A DNA stretch of 59,205 nt from assembly GCA_001414345.1 (NCBI GenBank), contig LLCB01000474.1:1-59205 (forward strand), given 5' to 3'. Of this stretch, positions 13,967 through 26,103 are shown piece after piece. The position numbers and the translations under genes were made by a program. How positions within the stretch are numbered: position 1 is the first letter of the stretch; each line of letters starts with the position of its first letter. The notes under the pieces are model-generated. The model saw nothing but the letters and a program-made list of their open reading frames with translations. It ran no database searches and had not been told where the DNA came from. The DNA is from Hymenoscyphus infarciens (lineage: Eukaryota; Ascomycota; Leotiomycetes; Helotiales; Helotiaceae).

Positions 13967-16559
13967 TTATAGAACTATAACTAAAAGATTCTTATTAATA
14001 CTACTATTTATTTATAAAAGAGATATTATTATTACTAACAGATTTAATATTTATTCTTATATATATATTATAAGAAGAAGTAGTAAATATAGGTTAAGAT
14101 ATAATAAATTATTACTAAGGTAAATAGAAATAGAGGAAGGTATAATTCTATTAGTAGATAATAGTAAAGTTAGAAGATAATTTAGTAGAGTATAATAAAG
14201 TACTTAAGTATTAGATTTAAAGATAAGAATATATAAAGTATTAGAGTATTATAAAGTAGTAAACTACGATATAATACTATAGAGAATAGAGTAAACGATT
14301 ACTAAATACTTAATACTATTAGATTAACTAGTATTTATTAAAGATTAGAAAAGGCTAATAGTTAGTAGTTATTAATAAGTTATTAATTATTAATAGCTTA
14401 GTATAAAGCTAAAGACTTTAATATTTAAAGAGAGAGTTATAAGGTTAAAGTAGAGCTATAGATATAGGTAGTAACTAAAGGTAAGAGTAAATAATAAACT
14501 AAAAGCTAAAGATAGAATAGATTTCTAATAACTTAATCTAAACTCTTAGTATAATCTCTAATATTCTTATAATTAATTCTACTTCTTTTAGAATTAATAG
14601 AATTATTAAAATTATATAAAAGTTCTTAGTTATCTTTAAAAGGATTGGTTTCCTTATAAAAAGTATTTTATAATCTTCTAATAAGAACTAAATATTAGTT
14701 AGTATATATTTTATTTAAAATAAGTAGAAATAGTATATATCTTAAAGTTTCTTTTATAAATTTATATTTTAAAAGAATTCCTTATAATAAATAAGAGATT
14801 TTATAGTTAATACTTTCTTAATTATATAAAGCTACTATTAATAAATTTCTAATATTATTAAGAACTTAACTTTTAAAAGTAATAATAACTAAATAGTATT
14901 TTATACTTATTTAGTAACTCTTATCTATTTAAGATATAGAAAAATAAATTCCTCTTTAGCTCTCTTAAAGTACTAAAATATATTAATTCTTTATAGAATT
15001 ATAATATTATTTAAAAAGCTTAAAAGAGGTATTATAAGTAGATCTTATTTAAATAAATATAACTATTTACTTATAGTAATCTTATATAACTAGATTTATT
15101 AATTAGATTCTTCTTTTAAAGTTTTAAGATTAAAGGTTTATAAAGAAATTAATTTAATAAGATAGCTAGCTAGTAATTCCTTTTATAAATCTATAATTTT
15201 CTTACTTTTTTTAACTATAAAGAGTAGTCTTTAAAAAAGAGCTTAAATATAAGATTAGAACTTCTTTATTCTTTTAGTATTAATATAATTATAGATATTT
15301 TAAATTTCTTAAACTTATTAAGCTACTATTTAATAATAATTAGTAACTTCTATCTTAATTTAAAGATAGATTTAAGATTTCTAATACTATAAATATATAT
15401 TACTTCTAAGAAGCTAATTATAGTATTATTAACTATACTTAATAAGTTCTATACTACTTATTTCTTATATATTATAAAGTAATTCTCTACTTAATTATTA
15501 TCTAGATATATATTATACTTCTAATAAAAGAGAGAAATCTTTAAATAATTATAGAACTTTATTATAGAAATCCTTTCTATTAAGGTAAAGTAGCTAGTTA
15601 AACTCTTTTTAATAGCTTTCTTTATATATTAAAAGATAATTTAAATAGTTAAATAGTTTTTAATTTTATACTTAAAGTTTTATTTTATTTTTTATATTAA
15701 ACTATTCTTATTAAATATTTTTAAATCTTTTTAAAATAATACTAATATCTTTATTATCTATTATTATATACTAAGTAATTAAATAAGCTTTAGTCTTCTT
15801 AATAGTATTTTTTAACTAAGTATAAAGAATATAAGTATATTTAAATTACTTATTAAGAAAATCTCTAAGCTATTCTCTTTATAAGGTTCTATAGTACTTA
15901 GTTTAAGTATTTAAAAGAAGTTCTTTAAATAAAGTAGATAAAACTCTATATATTAATACTAGATAGCTTTTAGAAGACTAATCTCTTTCTACTCCTTTAC
16001 TATTACTAAGTCTAAGAAATCTAGTCTAACTTAGGCCTTAGTATAACTAATAATATAATAAATAAGAGTATTAATAGAATATATTTATTATAAAGGTAAT
16101 ATACTTTATAATATCTAAATAGTAATATTAAATATAAGAAGTAAACTTATAAGTAATATTATACTAGAAAATAATATATATATCTTTAAGAAGTTAGTTA
16201 AGAATAGATTCTAAAAAATAAACTATAATATTAAATATCTTCTTATAATATAAATTAATTAATTATAATATAATATTATAATAATATATAGTATTTATTA
16301 ACCTAGTTTAATCTAAACCTTTGAATTTATCTTAGCTTTTTCTCTTAGTAGTAATAGCTTAGAAGTTATAAGAGTATCTATTTTTAGGAAGAACGGTTTT
16401 ATTAGCTTAGATATAGGAATCTAGTTTAGTTTCTTAGCTAAGAGAGAGAATTTAAATTTATATAAGTAGAGTAGTTATAAGATTTACTTATTTTAAAGGT
16501 ATAGTATTAGAATATTATAAGATATTAGAATAGTTTATATTAGAGAGGTTCTAAGCTAG

Positions 16560-16890
16560 TAGATTATATAGGAAGAGAGAGGTTCTTAAACTTATAGAAT
16601 AGTAGAGTTCTAAATTAGAGTATATATAAGAGAGAGGTCTTTAAACTTATAGAATAGTAAGGTTATAAGCTAGTAGAATTAGAAGGGCTTAAACTTATAA
16701 AATAGTAGAGTTCTAAATTACATTATATATAAGAGAGAAGTCTTAACTTAGGTCTTAAGCTAGTAGAATAGAATTATATAAAAAGGAGAGTAAGGCTTAA
16801 ACTTATAGAATAGTAGAGTTCTAAATTAGATTATATATATAGAGAAGGTCTTTAACTAGGCTTAGAACTAGTAGAGAGGCTTCTACCTAT
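16560..16890. repeat. Imperfect tandem repeats, ~60-120-bp units
   Basis: The motifs AACTTATAGAATAGTAGAG, TCTAAATTAGA and TATATAAGAGAGAGG recur in the same order three or more times with small gaps. The unit is too degraded to define a strict period. Confidence 0.6.
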
Positions 16891-18490
16891 TCTTATAAGC
16901 TTTAAGAATTATAAATAAAGAATTTACTTTAAATTAGCTATTAAAGTAAATTACTTTTATATTCTTTTCTTTTTTATTAAAAGTTATTATCTTAACCTTA
17001 ATTATATAGGTTAGAAATTCTATTTTTACTAAGTCTTTAATAGAAATATATAAAGTAAACGTGTTTTAAAAATAGAGAAATAGTCTAACTATCTTTATAA
17101 CTTAGAATTATCTTATTATTAAATAAATCCTAGTATTTCTCTTTTATATAAATCTAGTTATAATATATATATTTTTAAAGCTTTTTAAGGTTTAGAATAT
17201 AAAGATATATTTAGTAATAAATAGATCTCTAAAGAGTATTTACCTAGAAATACTAAGATAACTTACTAATTATTAATATATTATAGAATATTTTAAGAAG
17301 CTTTATATTAAAAGTAGATCTTAACTAGGTTATAAAACTAAGAAAAAAACCGTTCTTAATAATCGAGTATACTCTTATATAACTATAACTATAATAGATA
17401 ACTTTTCTATTCTTAACTATACTTAGCTACTATTAGTAATAATTATATAATAAATTTTAGAACTAACTAAGACTATAATATTAAACTTTAGATATTATAA
17501 TAGAGTATATAATAGGATTTAAGTATATAAAACTACTATTAAATAATATATATCTAAGAACTAGTATAGCCTTAGTCTAATACTTCTTATAAGCTTTATA
17601 ATTTATAGTATTACTATATAGTATTTTTCTTAGCTTATCTACTTAATCTAAGTTATTATTATTATTATTTAGGTTACTATTATTATTACTAAATCTAGAA
17701 TTATTAAGAAGTAAGCTCTACTCTTAATTATAAGTATAAAGGTTTATTATCTTAAATAGAATAATAGATTTTATTTTTAATAGTTAATTAAGCTAGCTAA
17801 AAATAGTCTTTTTTTTATATACTTATTACTCTATTCTAGAGAATTTAACTTAATTAAAAGGTAAAAAGCGCTTAAATAGAAGACTTACTTATAGTTTAGA
17901 TTATTATTTAAGAGATATTATAATATTATAAAATTAAAGTATTTAGATAAGATAGACTATTAAAATAAAAAGTAAACTAACTTTAGTATAATATTAGGCC
18001 TAGAACCTAAGACTAAAACGCTTATATATACTTATATATAAGCTAGAATTAGTAACGTCTCTCTTTATTAGTAGAATCTTTATCTATAGCCTCTTTAATA
18101 GCTTTTAGATAAGTACTTAACCTAGGCTTATCTCTTTATAGAAATATAAATAATTTATTCCTTTTCTTTCTATTATATTAGTTATTCTTATACTTTATAT
18201 AATTTAGAACGTAGTTCTAATCTTATATTTTTAGGTTTAATATAACTAAATATTTAAATTATTATTTTTTTCTTTAAATTCTACTAAAGTATATAATAAT
18301 ATAGAAATTTAATAATAATTTATCTATAATCTTAAATTTAAAAAGCTCTACTAAAAAATAATTATTTTAGTATAAGTTAGCTTATAATATAAGTCTATCT
18401 ACTTCTACTATTTTAACTACTTCTACTACTACTTTTATACTCTTTTATTCTTCTTTTTAATTATTATACCTTCTTTAGAATAGTATAAAG

Positions 18491-18686
18491 CTAATACTAC
18501 TCTTAGTATAAAAAAGTCTATTAAAAGAGCTTTAAAAGCTACTAAAAAAGTTCTTAAAATAAAGGTCTCTTAAGTACGCTCTATAGAGCTAATACTACTC
18601 TTAGTATAAAAAAATCTATTAAAAGAGCTTTAAAAGCTACTAAAAAAGTTCTTAAAATAAAGGTCTCTTAAGTATACTCTATAGAC
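18491..18686. repeat. 98-bp tandem duplication
   Basis: Two almost identical copies begin CTAATACTACTCTTAGTATA at 18491 and 18589, with only a few substitutions between them (for example TACGC versus TATAC near the end). Such near-identity inside otherwise decayed DNA suggests a duplication later than most of the surrounding mutation. Confidence 0.85.
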
Positions 18687-19623
18687 GTATTTCTTAACTA
18701 GAAAGAATTCTATAAGATAGAAGTTAATAAGAATATAAGAGAGTAAAGAAGAGTAAATAAAGAGATAGAAAAGTATAAGTAAAAGATTACTAATTAAGAA
18801 ACTTATAACTAGGTTTAGTAAAATATATAAAAGTAATCTCTTATATAATATAGTAATAAACTTCTAAAAAGAGAAGAGAAGAGTATAAAGTACTTAGAAT
18901 ATATATAAGTCTATTAGTATAGACTTAAAAATATAAAAGAAAGAAAGAAATAAGACTATAACTCGTCTTCTAAGTCTTAAGTAAGCTTCCTCTAAGTTAT
19001 AGCTAGCTTTAGAAGTCGTATACCCTAGCTAGCGTCTATATATCTAACTTTAGAGATTATATACTCTAGCTAATATTATATAATAGTATTTCTTTTAAGA
19101 GAGATATATTAATATAAGAAGTAAGAATTTAGTAAGATATAGATATATAGTTAATAAACGTATAAAATTATTAGAATAGCTATTACTATAGTAATATAAG
19201 AAATACTAATAAGAGAGAATAGAAGAGAAGATAAAATTAAGTCTTAGAAGTTAATATTAGAGTAAAGGTATAAGAATTAAGAACTTAAGACTTAAGAGAT
19301 TAAAGAGAGGTTACTTAAGAGATTATAAAAGGTATATATATTAAGAGATTAAAGAGAGATTACTTAAAAGATTATAAAGAGTATATATATAGAGTAGAAA
19401 ATATATAAGAGATATTCTTCGTCTTTTTTACTAACTTAGAAGATAGTTATACTTATTACTAGATAGTATATATACTAATAGCTAGATTCTAATTAAGTAT
19501 TTAAATTATAAGATTAGAAAGTAGATAAGAGAGAGATATTAGTTATAATATAGTTAGTAGAAGTAGTTTTAGTAAATAGATTCGATTTAGAGAGATTATT
19601 AGATTTTAAAATATTACTACTAT

Positions 19624-19780
19624 ATATAATAATAAGATAGAAGTAGAGTAGAGAAGTAGTTTATTTATAGTTATTAATATAAAAACTAAAGATAAAGAGT
19701 AAAAATAGCTTTAAATAATACTAATATATAGGATTCTACTAGGTAGTAAGGAGTTATATAATAGGTCTAAAACTATTATA
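19624..19780 (+). repeat. 157-bp dispersed direct repeat, copy 1
   Basis: This aligns without an obvious indel to 20352-20508 (offset 728 bp), and nearly all differences are transitions. A second repeat pair (about 18783-18925 and 20521-20665) lies outside it, giving the order A-B-B'-A', all in direct orientation. Confidence 0.75.
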
Positions 19781-20351
19781 TTTCTCTTTCTTTAGTAGAG
19801 CTTACTTTTAAGCTCTATAGAAACCTATATACTTATCTATCTATATATCTACTAGTTCTAGCTTATACTCTTCCTTCTACTAAAGTAGTTATAAGATACT
19901 AGCTATATATTAAGTTATCTAAAACTCTCTATATTCGCTCTTTAATACTAATTTATATAATCTACTAAGTAACTAGTATATACTTATATAATTTTATTAA
20001 TTACTAAAGTATAAGCTTTAAAAGCTTTTATAATATTAGAAGAAGGAGGAGAAGGCTTTAAGAGTTATTAGAAAATAATATAGCTAAAAGTAAGAAGGTC
20101 TATTTAAAAGGCTTCTCTTATTAAGATATAGAGAGGCTCCTTCTTATTAGTAAGAGGCTTAGAGAGAGGGTTTATAAACGCTAGAGAGAGAGGATCTAAA
20201 GATACTAGAGAGAGGTCTTAAGCTTAGTATTAATTAAGAAGTTACTAGTAAGAGTCTAGAAAGCTATTTAAAAGGGTTTATAGAGTTAGTAGTAGAGAGG
20301 CTAGAATAGAGCTAAGGTTAAGAGCTTATAAGAAGAGTAACCTTTAGTTTA

Positions 20352-20508
20352 ATATAATAATAAGATAGGAGTAGAGTAGAGAAGTAGTCTATTCGTAGTT
20401 ATTAATATAAAAACTAAAAGTAAAGAGCGAAGATAGCTTTAAATAATACTAATATATAGGATTCTACTAAGTAGTAAGGAGTTATATAATAGGTCTAAAA
20501 CCGTTATA
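20352..20508 (+). repeat. 157-bp dispersed direct repeat, copy 2
   Basis: Partner of 19624-19780. This copy keeps a few CpG dinucleotides that read TpA or CpA in copy 1. It lies directly before the second copy of the outer repeat (20521-20665) and shortly before the minisatellite array. Confidence 0.75.
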
Positions 20509-20770
20509 CTATATAGTATAAGTAATAGATTACTAATTAAAAAACTTAGAACTAGGATTAGTAAAATATATAAAAGTAATCTCTTATATAGTATAGTAAT
20601 AAAGGTCTAAAGAGAGAAGAGAAGAGTATAGAGTACTTATACTATATATAAGTCTACTAGTATAGTATTCTTTCTATAATAACGTTTATCTACTATATAT
20701 AAAGTAAGTATAAATAGCTTTAATTTAGATTTAAATATCTTAGTACTTCTAAACTAGCTTAGTAGTATTA

Positions 20771-23700
20771 TAAAGAGTATTTTTATTCTATAATAATAGT
20801 CTTTATTAAGTAGAGAGTATTTTTACTATATAATAATAGTCTCTACTAAGTAGATACTATTTTTACTCTATTAAATAAAGAGTATTTTTATTCTATAATA
20901 ATAGTCTCTATTAAGTAGAGACTAGTTTTACTATATAATAATAGTCTCTATTAAGTAGAGAGTATTTTTACTATATAATAATAGTCTCTATTAAGTAGAG
21001 ACTATTTCTACTATAGAATAATAGTCTCTACTAAGTAGAGAGTATTATTCTAATAGTCTCTATTAAGTAGAGACTATTTTTACTATATAATAATAGTCTC
21101 TATTAAGTAGAGACTAGTTCTACTATATAATAATAGTCTCTACTAAGTAGAGAGTATTATTCTAATAGTCTCTATTAAGTAGAGACTATTTTTACTATAT
21201 AATAATAGTCTCTATTAAGTAGAGACTATTTCTACTATATAATAATAGTCTCTACTAAGTAGAGAGTATTTTTACTATAGAATAATAGTCTCTATTAAGT
21301 AGAGAGTATTTTTATAATAGTCTCTAAGAAGTAGAGAGTATTTTTACTATATTATAATAGTCTCTATTAAATAGAGAGTATTTTTACTATAGAATAATAG
21401 TCTCTACTAAGTAGAGAGTATCTTTACTATATAATAATAGTCTCTACTAAGTAGAGAGTATTTTTACTATATAATAATAGTCTCTACTAGTAGAGAGTAT
21501 TTTTACTATATAATAATAGTCTCTATTAAGTAGAGACTATTTCTACTATATAATAATAGTCTCTATTAAGTAGAGAGTATTTTTATAATAGTCTCTATTA
21601 AGTAGAGAGTATTTTTACTATAAAATAATAGTCTCTACTAAGTAGAGAGTATTTTTACTATATAATAATAGTCTTTATTAAGTAAAGAGTATTTTTATAA
21701 TAGTCTCTACTAAGTAGAGAGTAATTTTACTATATAATAATAGTCTCTATTAAGTAGAGAGTATTTTTATAATAGTCTTTATTAAGTAAAGAGTATTATT
21801 CTAATAGTCTCTATTAAGTAGAGAGTATTATTCTAATAGTTTCTATTAAGTAGAGAGTATTTTTATAATAGTTTCTATTAAGTAGAGAGTATTTTTATAA
21901 TAGTCTTTATTAAGTAGAGAGTATTTTTACTATATTATAATAGTCTCTATTAAATAGAGACTATTTTTACTATAAAATAATAGTCTTTACTAAGTAGAGA
22001 GTATTTTTACTATAGAATAATAGTCTTTACTAAGTAAAGAGTATTTTTACTATATAATAATAGTCTCTATTAAGTAAAGAGTATTTTTATAATAGTCTTT
22101 ACTAAGTAGAGAGTATTTTTACTATATAATAATAGTCTCTATTAAGTAGAGAGTATTTTTATAATAGTCTTTATTAAATAGAGAGTGTTTTTATAATAGT
22201 CTCTATTAAGTAGAGAGTATTTTTACTATATAATAATAGTCTCTATTAAGTAGAGACTATTTCTATTATATAATAATAGTCTCTACTAAGTAGAGAGTAT
22301 TTTTACTATATAATAATAGTCTCTACTAAGTAGAGAGTATTTTTACTATATAATAATAGTCTTTATTAAGTAGAGAGTATTTTTATAATAGTCTTTACTA
22401 AGTAGATAGTATTTTTATAATAGTCTCTATTAAGTAGAGACTATTTTTACTATATAATAATAGTCTTTACTAAATAGAGAGTATTATTCTAATAGTCTTT
22501 ATTAAGTAGAGACTATTTTTACTATATAATAATAGTCTCTATTAAGTAGAGACTAGTTCTACTATATAATAATAGTCTCTACTAAGTATAGAGTATTATT
22601 CTAATAGTTTCTATTAAGTAGAGACTATTTTTACTATATAATAATAGTCTCTACTAAGTAAAGACTATTTTTATTATAAAATAATAGTCTTTACTAAGTA
22701 GAGAGTATTTTTACTATATAATAATAGTCTCTATTAAGTAAAGAGTATTTTTATAATAGTCTCTACTAAGTAGAGAGTAATTTTACTATATAATAATAGT
22801 CTCTATTAAGTAGAGAGTATTTTTATAATAGTTTTTACTAAGTAGAGAGTAATTTTACTATAGAATAATAGTCTTTACTAAGTAGAAAGTATTTTTACTA
22901 TATAATAATAGTCTCTACTAAGTAAAGAGTATTTTTACTATATAATAATAGTCTCTATTAAATAGAGAGTATTTTTATAATAGTCTCTATTAAGTAGAGA
23001 GTATTTTTATTAAATAATAATAGTCTTTATTAAGTAGAGACTATTTTTACTATATAATAATAGTTTTTATTAAGTAGAGACTATTTTTACTATATAATAA
23101 TAGTCTCTATTTAGTAGAGACTATTTTTACTATATAATAATAATCTCTACTAAGTAAAGAGTATTTTTATTATAGAATAATAGTCTCTACTAAGTAAAGA
23201 GTATTTTTATTATAAAATAATAGTCTTTACTAAGTAAAGAGTATTTTTATTATAGAATAATAGTCTTTACTTATAGTCTTTATTAAGTAGAGAGTATTTT
23301 TACTATATAATAATAGTCTCTATTAAGTAAAGAGTATTTTTACTATAGAATAATAATCTCTACTAAGTAAAGAGTATTTTTACTATAAAATAATAGTCTC
23401 TACTAAGTATTATTAAATAGAGAGTATTTTTATTATAAAATTATAGTCTTTATTAAGTAGAAAGTATTATTCTAATAGTCTTTATTAAATAGAGAGTATT
23501 TTTACTATATAATAATAGTCTTTACTAAGTAGAGAGTATTATTCTAATAGTCTCTATTAAGTAAAGAGTATTTTTACTATATAATAATAGTCTCTATTAA
23601 GTAAAGAGTATTTTTATTATAAAATAATAGTCTTTACTAGGTTTTATTAAATAAAGAGTATTTTTACTATAAAATAATAGTTTCTACTAAGTAGAGAGTA

Positions 23701-25031
23701 TTATTCTAATAGTCTTTATTAAGTAGAGACTATTTTTACTATATAATAATAATCTCTACTAAGTAGAGAGTATTATTCTAATAGTCTCTATTAAGTAGAG
23801 ACTATTTTTACTATATAATAATAGTCTCTATTAAGTAGAAACTAGTTCTACTATATAATAATAGTCTCTACTAAGTAGAGAGTATTATTCTAATAGTCTT
23901 TATTAAATAGAGACTATTTTTACTATATAATAATAGTCTTTACTAAATAGAGAGTATTATTTTAATAGTCTTTATTAAGTAGAGACTATTTTTACTATAT
24001 AATAATAGTTTCTATTATGTAGAGACTAGTTCTACTATATAATAATAGTCTTTACTAAATAGAGAGTATTATTTTAATAGTCTTTATTAAGTAGAGACTA
24101 TTTTTACTATATAATAATAGTTTCTATTATGTAGAGACTAGTTCTACTATATAATAATAGTCTTTACTAAGTAGAAAGTATTTTTACTATATAATAATAG
24201 TCTCTATTAAGTAGAGAGTATTTTTACTATATAATAATAGTCTTTATTAAATAGAGAGTATTTTTATAATAGTCTCTATTAAGTAGAGAGTATTCTTATA
24301 ATAGTCTCTACTAAGTAGAGAGTATTATTCTAATAGTCTTTATTAAGTAGAGAGTATTTTTACTATATAATAATAGTCTTTATTAAGTAGAGAGTATTTT
24401 TACTATATAATAATAGTCTCTACTAAGTAGAGAGTATTTCTATAATAGTCTCTACTAAGTAGAGAGTATTATTCTAATAGTCTCTATTAAGTAGAGACTA
24501 TTTTTACTATATAATAATAGTCTCTACTAAGTAGAGAGTATTTTTACTATAAAATAATAGTCTCTACTAAGTATTATTAAGTAGAGAGTATTATTCTAAT
24601 AGTCTCTATTAAGTAGAGACTATTTTTACTATATAATAATAGTCTCTATTAAGTAGAGACTATTTTTATTATAGAATAATAGTCTCTATTAAGTAGAGAG
24701 TATTTTTACTATATAATAATAGTCTCTACTAAGTAGAGAGTATTTTTACTATATAATAATAGTCTCTACTAAGTAGAGAGTATTTTTACTATATAATAAT
24801 AGTCTCTATTAAGTAGAGAGTATTTTTATAATAGTCTCTACTAAGTAGAGAGCATTTTTACTATATTATAATAGTCTCTATTAAGTAGAGAGTATTTTTC
24901 CTATATAATAATAGTCTCTACTAAGTAGAGACTATTATTACTAGAGACTATTTTTACTATATAATAATAGTCTCTATTAAGTAGAGACTATTTTTATTAT
25001 ATAATAATAGTCTCTATTAAGTAGAGAGTAT
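20771..25031. repeat. Hairpin-bearing minisatellite array (~4.3 kb, roughly 115 units)
   Basis: Head-to-tail units of two main lengths alternate: 40 bp (spacer TTTTTACTATATAATAA) and 32 bp (spacers TTTTTATAA or TATTCTAA). Each unit holds a short inverted repeat, TCTCTAC-TAA-GTAGAGA, extended to a 9-bp stem in variants ending GACT. Variants are arranged in higher-order blocks: a 32+40+40 combination containing the rare GACTAGTTCTAC variant recurs near 21038, 22477 and 23764, and a related block is tandemly doubled near 23950-24170. CA/TG dinucleotides are almost absent. The array ends in mid-unit at 25031 against ordinary-composition DNA. The unit count is estimated from array length and unit sizes. 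Confidence 0.9.
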
Positions 25032-25914
25032 TCCTTCCCGAGGGGAAGTCATCATCCGCCCTGCCTCTGCCGAAGATGGTGTATAAAAAGAGGGGATTTG
25101 AGAAGGTTGGAACTCATGATTTTGTCATGGGGAGTTGTGTTCAGACGGATTGGATAATGACGAAGAAATTATAGATGAGACGCTGTGATAATGTAAGTTC
25201 CCATCTCTCAGAATGCAACACTGAAACTGAATGATGAGAGGGAATATAGAAACATTCAACGATTAGATTTTGAAACGTATAGCACACACGATTGAAAGCG
25301 CGCAGTCACAGTAGAGTTTTCAATTGACAATTTGAAGGGAGACAACAAGTACTGCAAGATATCTCTTCAAGAGAAGGGTTTGTTCCCTGTCAAACAAGAA
25401 AGGAAGAACTGGGTAATACACAAGAAATATGAGTGGAACTCACGCCGAAGTAGCAGCCAATATCTCGAAAGATCAAGCTCAAAAGAGAGGGGACGGGGGC
25501 TACTGACGAGGTCTCAAATGGATTGTAACAGTCTTATCAAGAACAATTCGCAAAACAAAAGTATGCATCTCTTATACACGGCTTGCACATTGAATATGTT
25601 TTAGAGCAAAGTATCATAAATCTGTATTACCGTGACCTGAATGCTCTAACTTCAAAGGAAAACAGCATTAAGCAGTAAATAGGTTCAAAACAAAGGCACA
25701 TCACAAGCACATCACAAGCACAGGGAAACAAAAGTATAAAAAAGCTTAGCTGGGAAAGTCTCACTATTATCTAGGACTGATAAACACACGCCCACCACAT
25801 CGCGTCCCCAGTCATGTCCAATCATCGCTACATCTCCCCTGAATAACCGAAACGCCTGAAAATGCATCAATACATAATTCACCCCATCAAGAAACGCCCA
25901 TTCCTCCATTACCA
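25032..25914. other. Intergenic DNA next to the minisatellite
   Basis: Composition becomes ordinary at 25032 with CA and TG restored. A 90-codon plus-strand frame (25332-25604) exists, but its predicted protein is low in recognisable features and I do not call it a gene. Nothing else is recognised. The last part is probably 3' flank of the minus-strand small gene at 25915. Confidence 0.5.
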
Positions 25915-26103
25915 CTACGTTCCGGGCTCCAGAGCCGCATCACAATCCTTGATAGAAACTGCATCAACGGATCGCGAATTTGTAAAGTCACAGTTGTTGC
26001 ACTCAGCATGGTAGCAGCTGCTACAAGTGCCAGTGCCATGTCCCTTTGGAGGAAGTTGAGTCTTGACGCCGCATTTGCAGCACTCCATGTAGTGGGCTGG
26101 CAT
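25915..26103 (-). CDS. Small cysteine-rich protein, zinc-ribbon-like (62 aa)
   Basis: This single-exon minus-strand frame has eight cysteines in 62 residues. The N-terminal half carries C8, C9 and C11, followed by a CSSCYHAECNNC segment (C27, C30, C35, C38) with a histidine at about 32. The paired C-x2-C spacing suggests binding of one or two zinc ions. The arrangement resembles a group of short fungal proteins that begin with a CC-x-C motif and end in C-x2-C-x4-C-x2-C; I recognise the pattern rather than a named family. There is no signal peptide. The start at 26103 gives MPAHYMEC. Function is unknown. Confidence 0.6.
   Translation of the reverse strand: MPAHYMECCKCGVKTQLPPKGHGTGTCSSCYHAECNNCDFTNSRSVDAVSIKDCDAALEPGT

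Larger units (their letters stand above)
13967..20770. other. AT-rich RIP-type block with scattered duplications
   Basis: Composition is like that of 1-10228: almost no CA or TG, and no meaningful ORF. It contains imperfect tandem copies of a ~120-bp motif (16560-16890), a 98-bp tandem duplication (18491-18686) and two pairs of dispersed direct repeats between 18.8 and 20.7 kb. No gene is supported. Confidence 0.8.

Noticed and set aside
20771..25031. CRISPR-like array (short palindromic repeats with spacers)
   Set aside because: The spacers are not unique: only three or four spacer types recur. The genome is fungal and no cas genes are present. It is a minisatellite.
20771..25031. Telomeric or subtelomeric repeat
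   Set aside because: There is no TTAGGG-type motif, and ordinary genes and further sequence continue on both sides.
25332..25604. 90-codon plus-strand frame as a gene
   Set aside because: It has no domain, signal peptide or splice context. The residue composition is typical of a chance frame rich in Ser, Lys and Arg.
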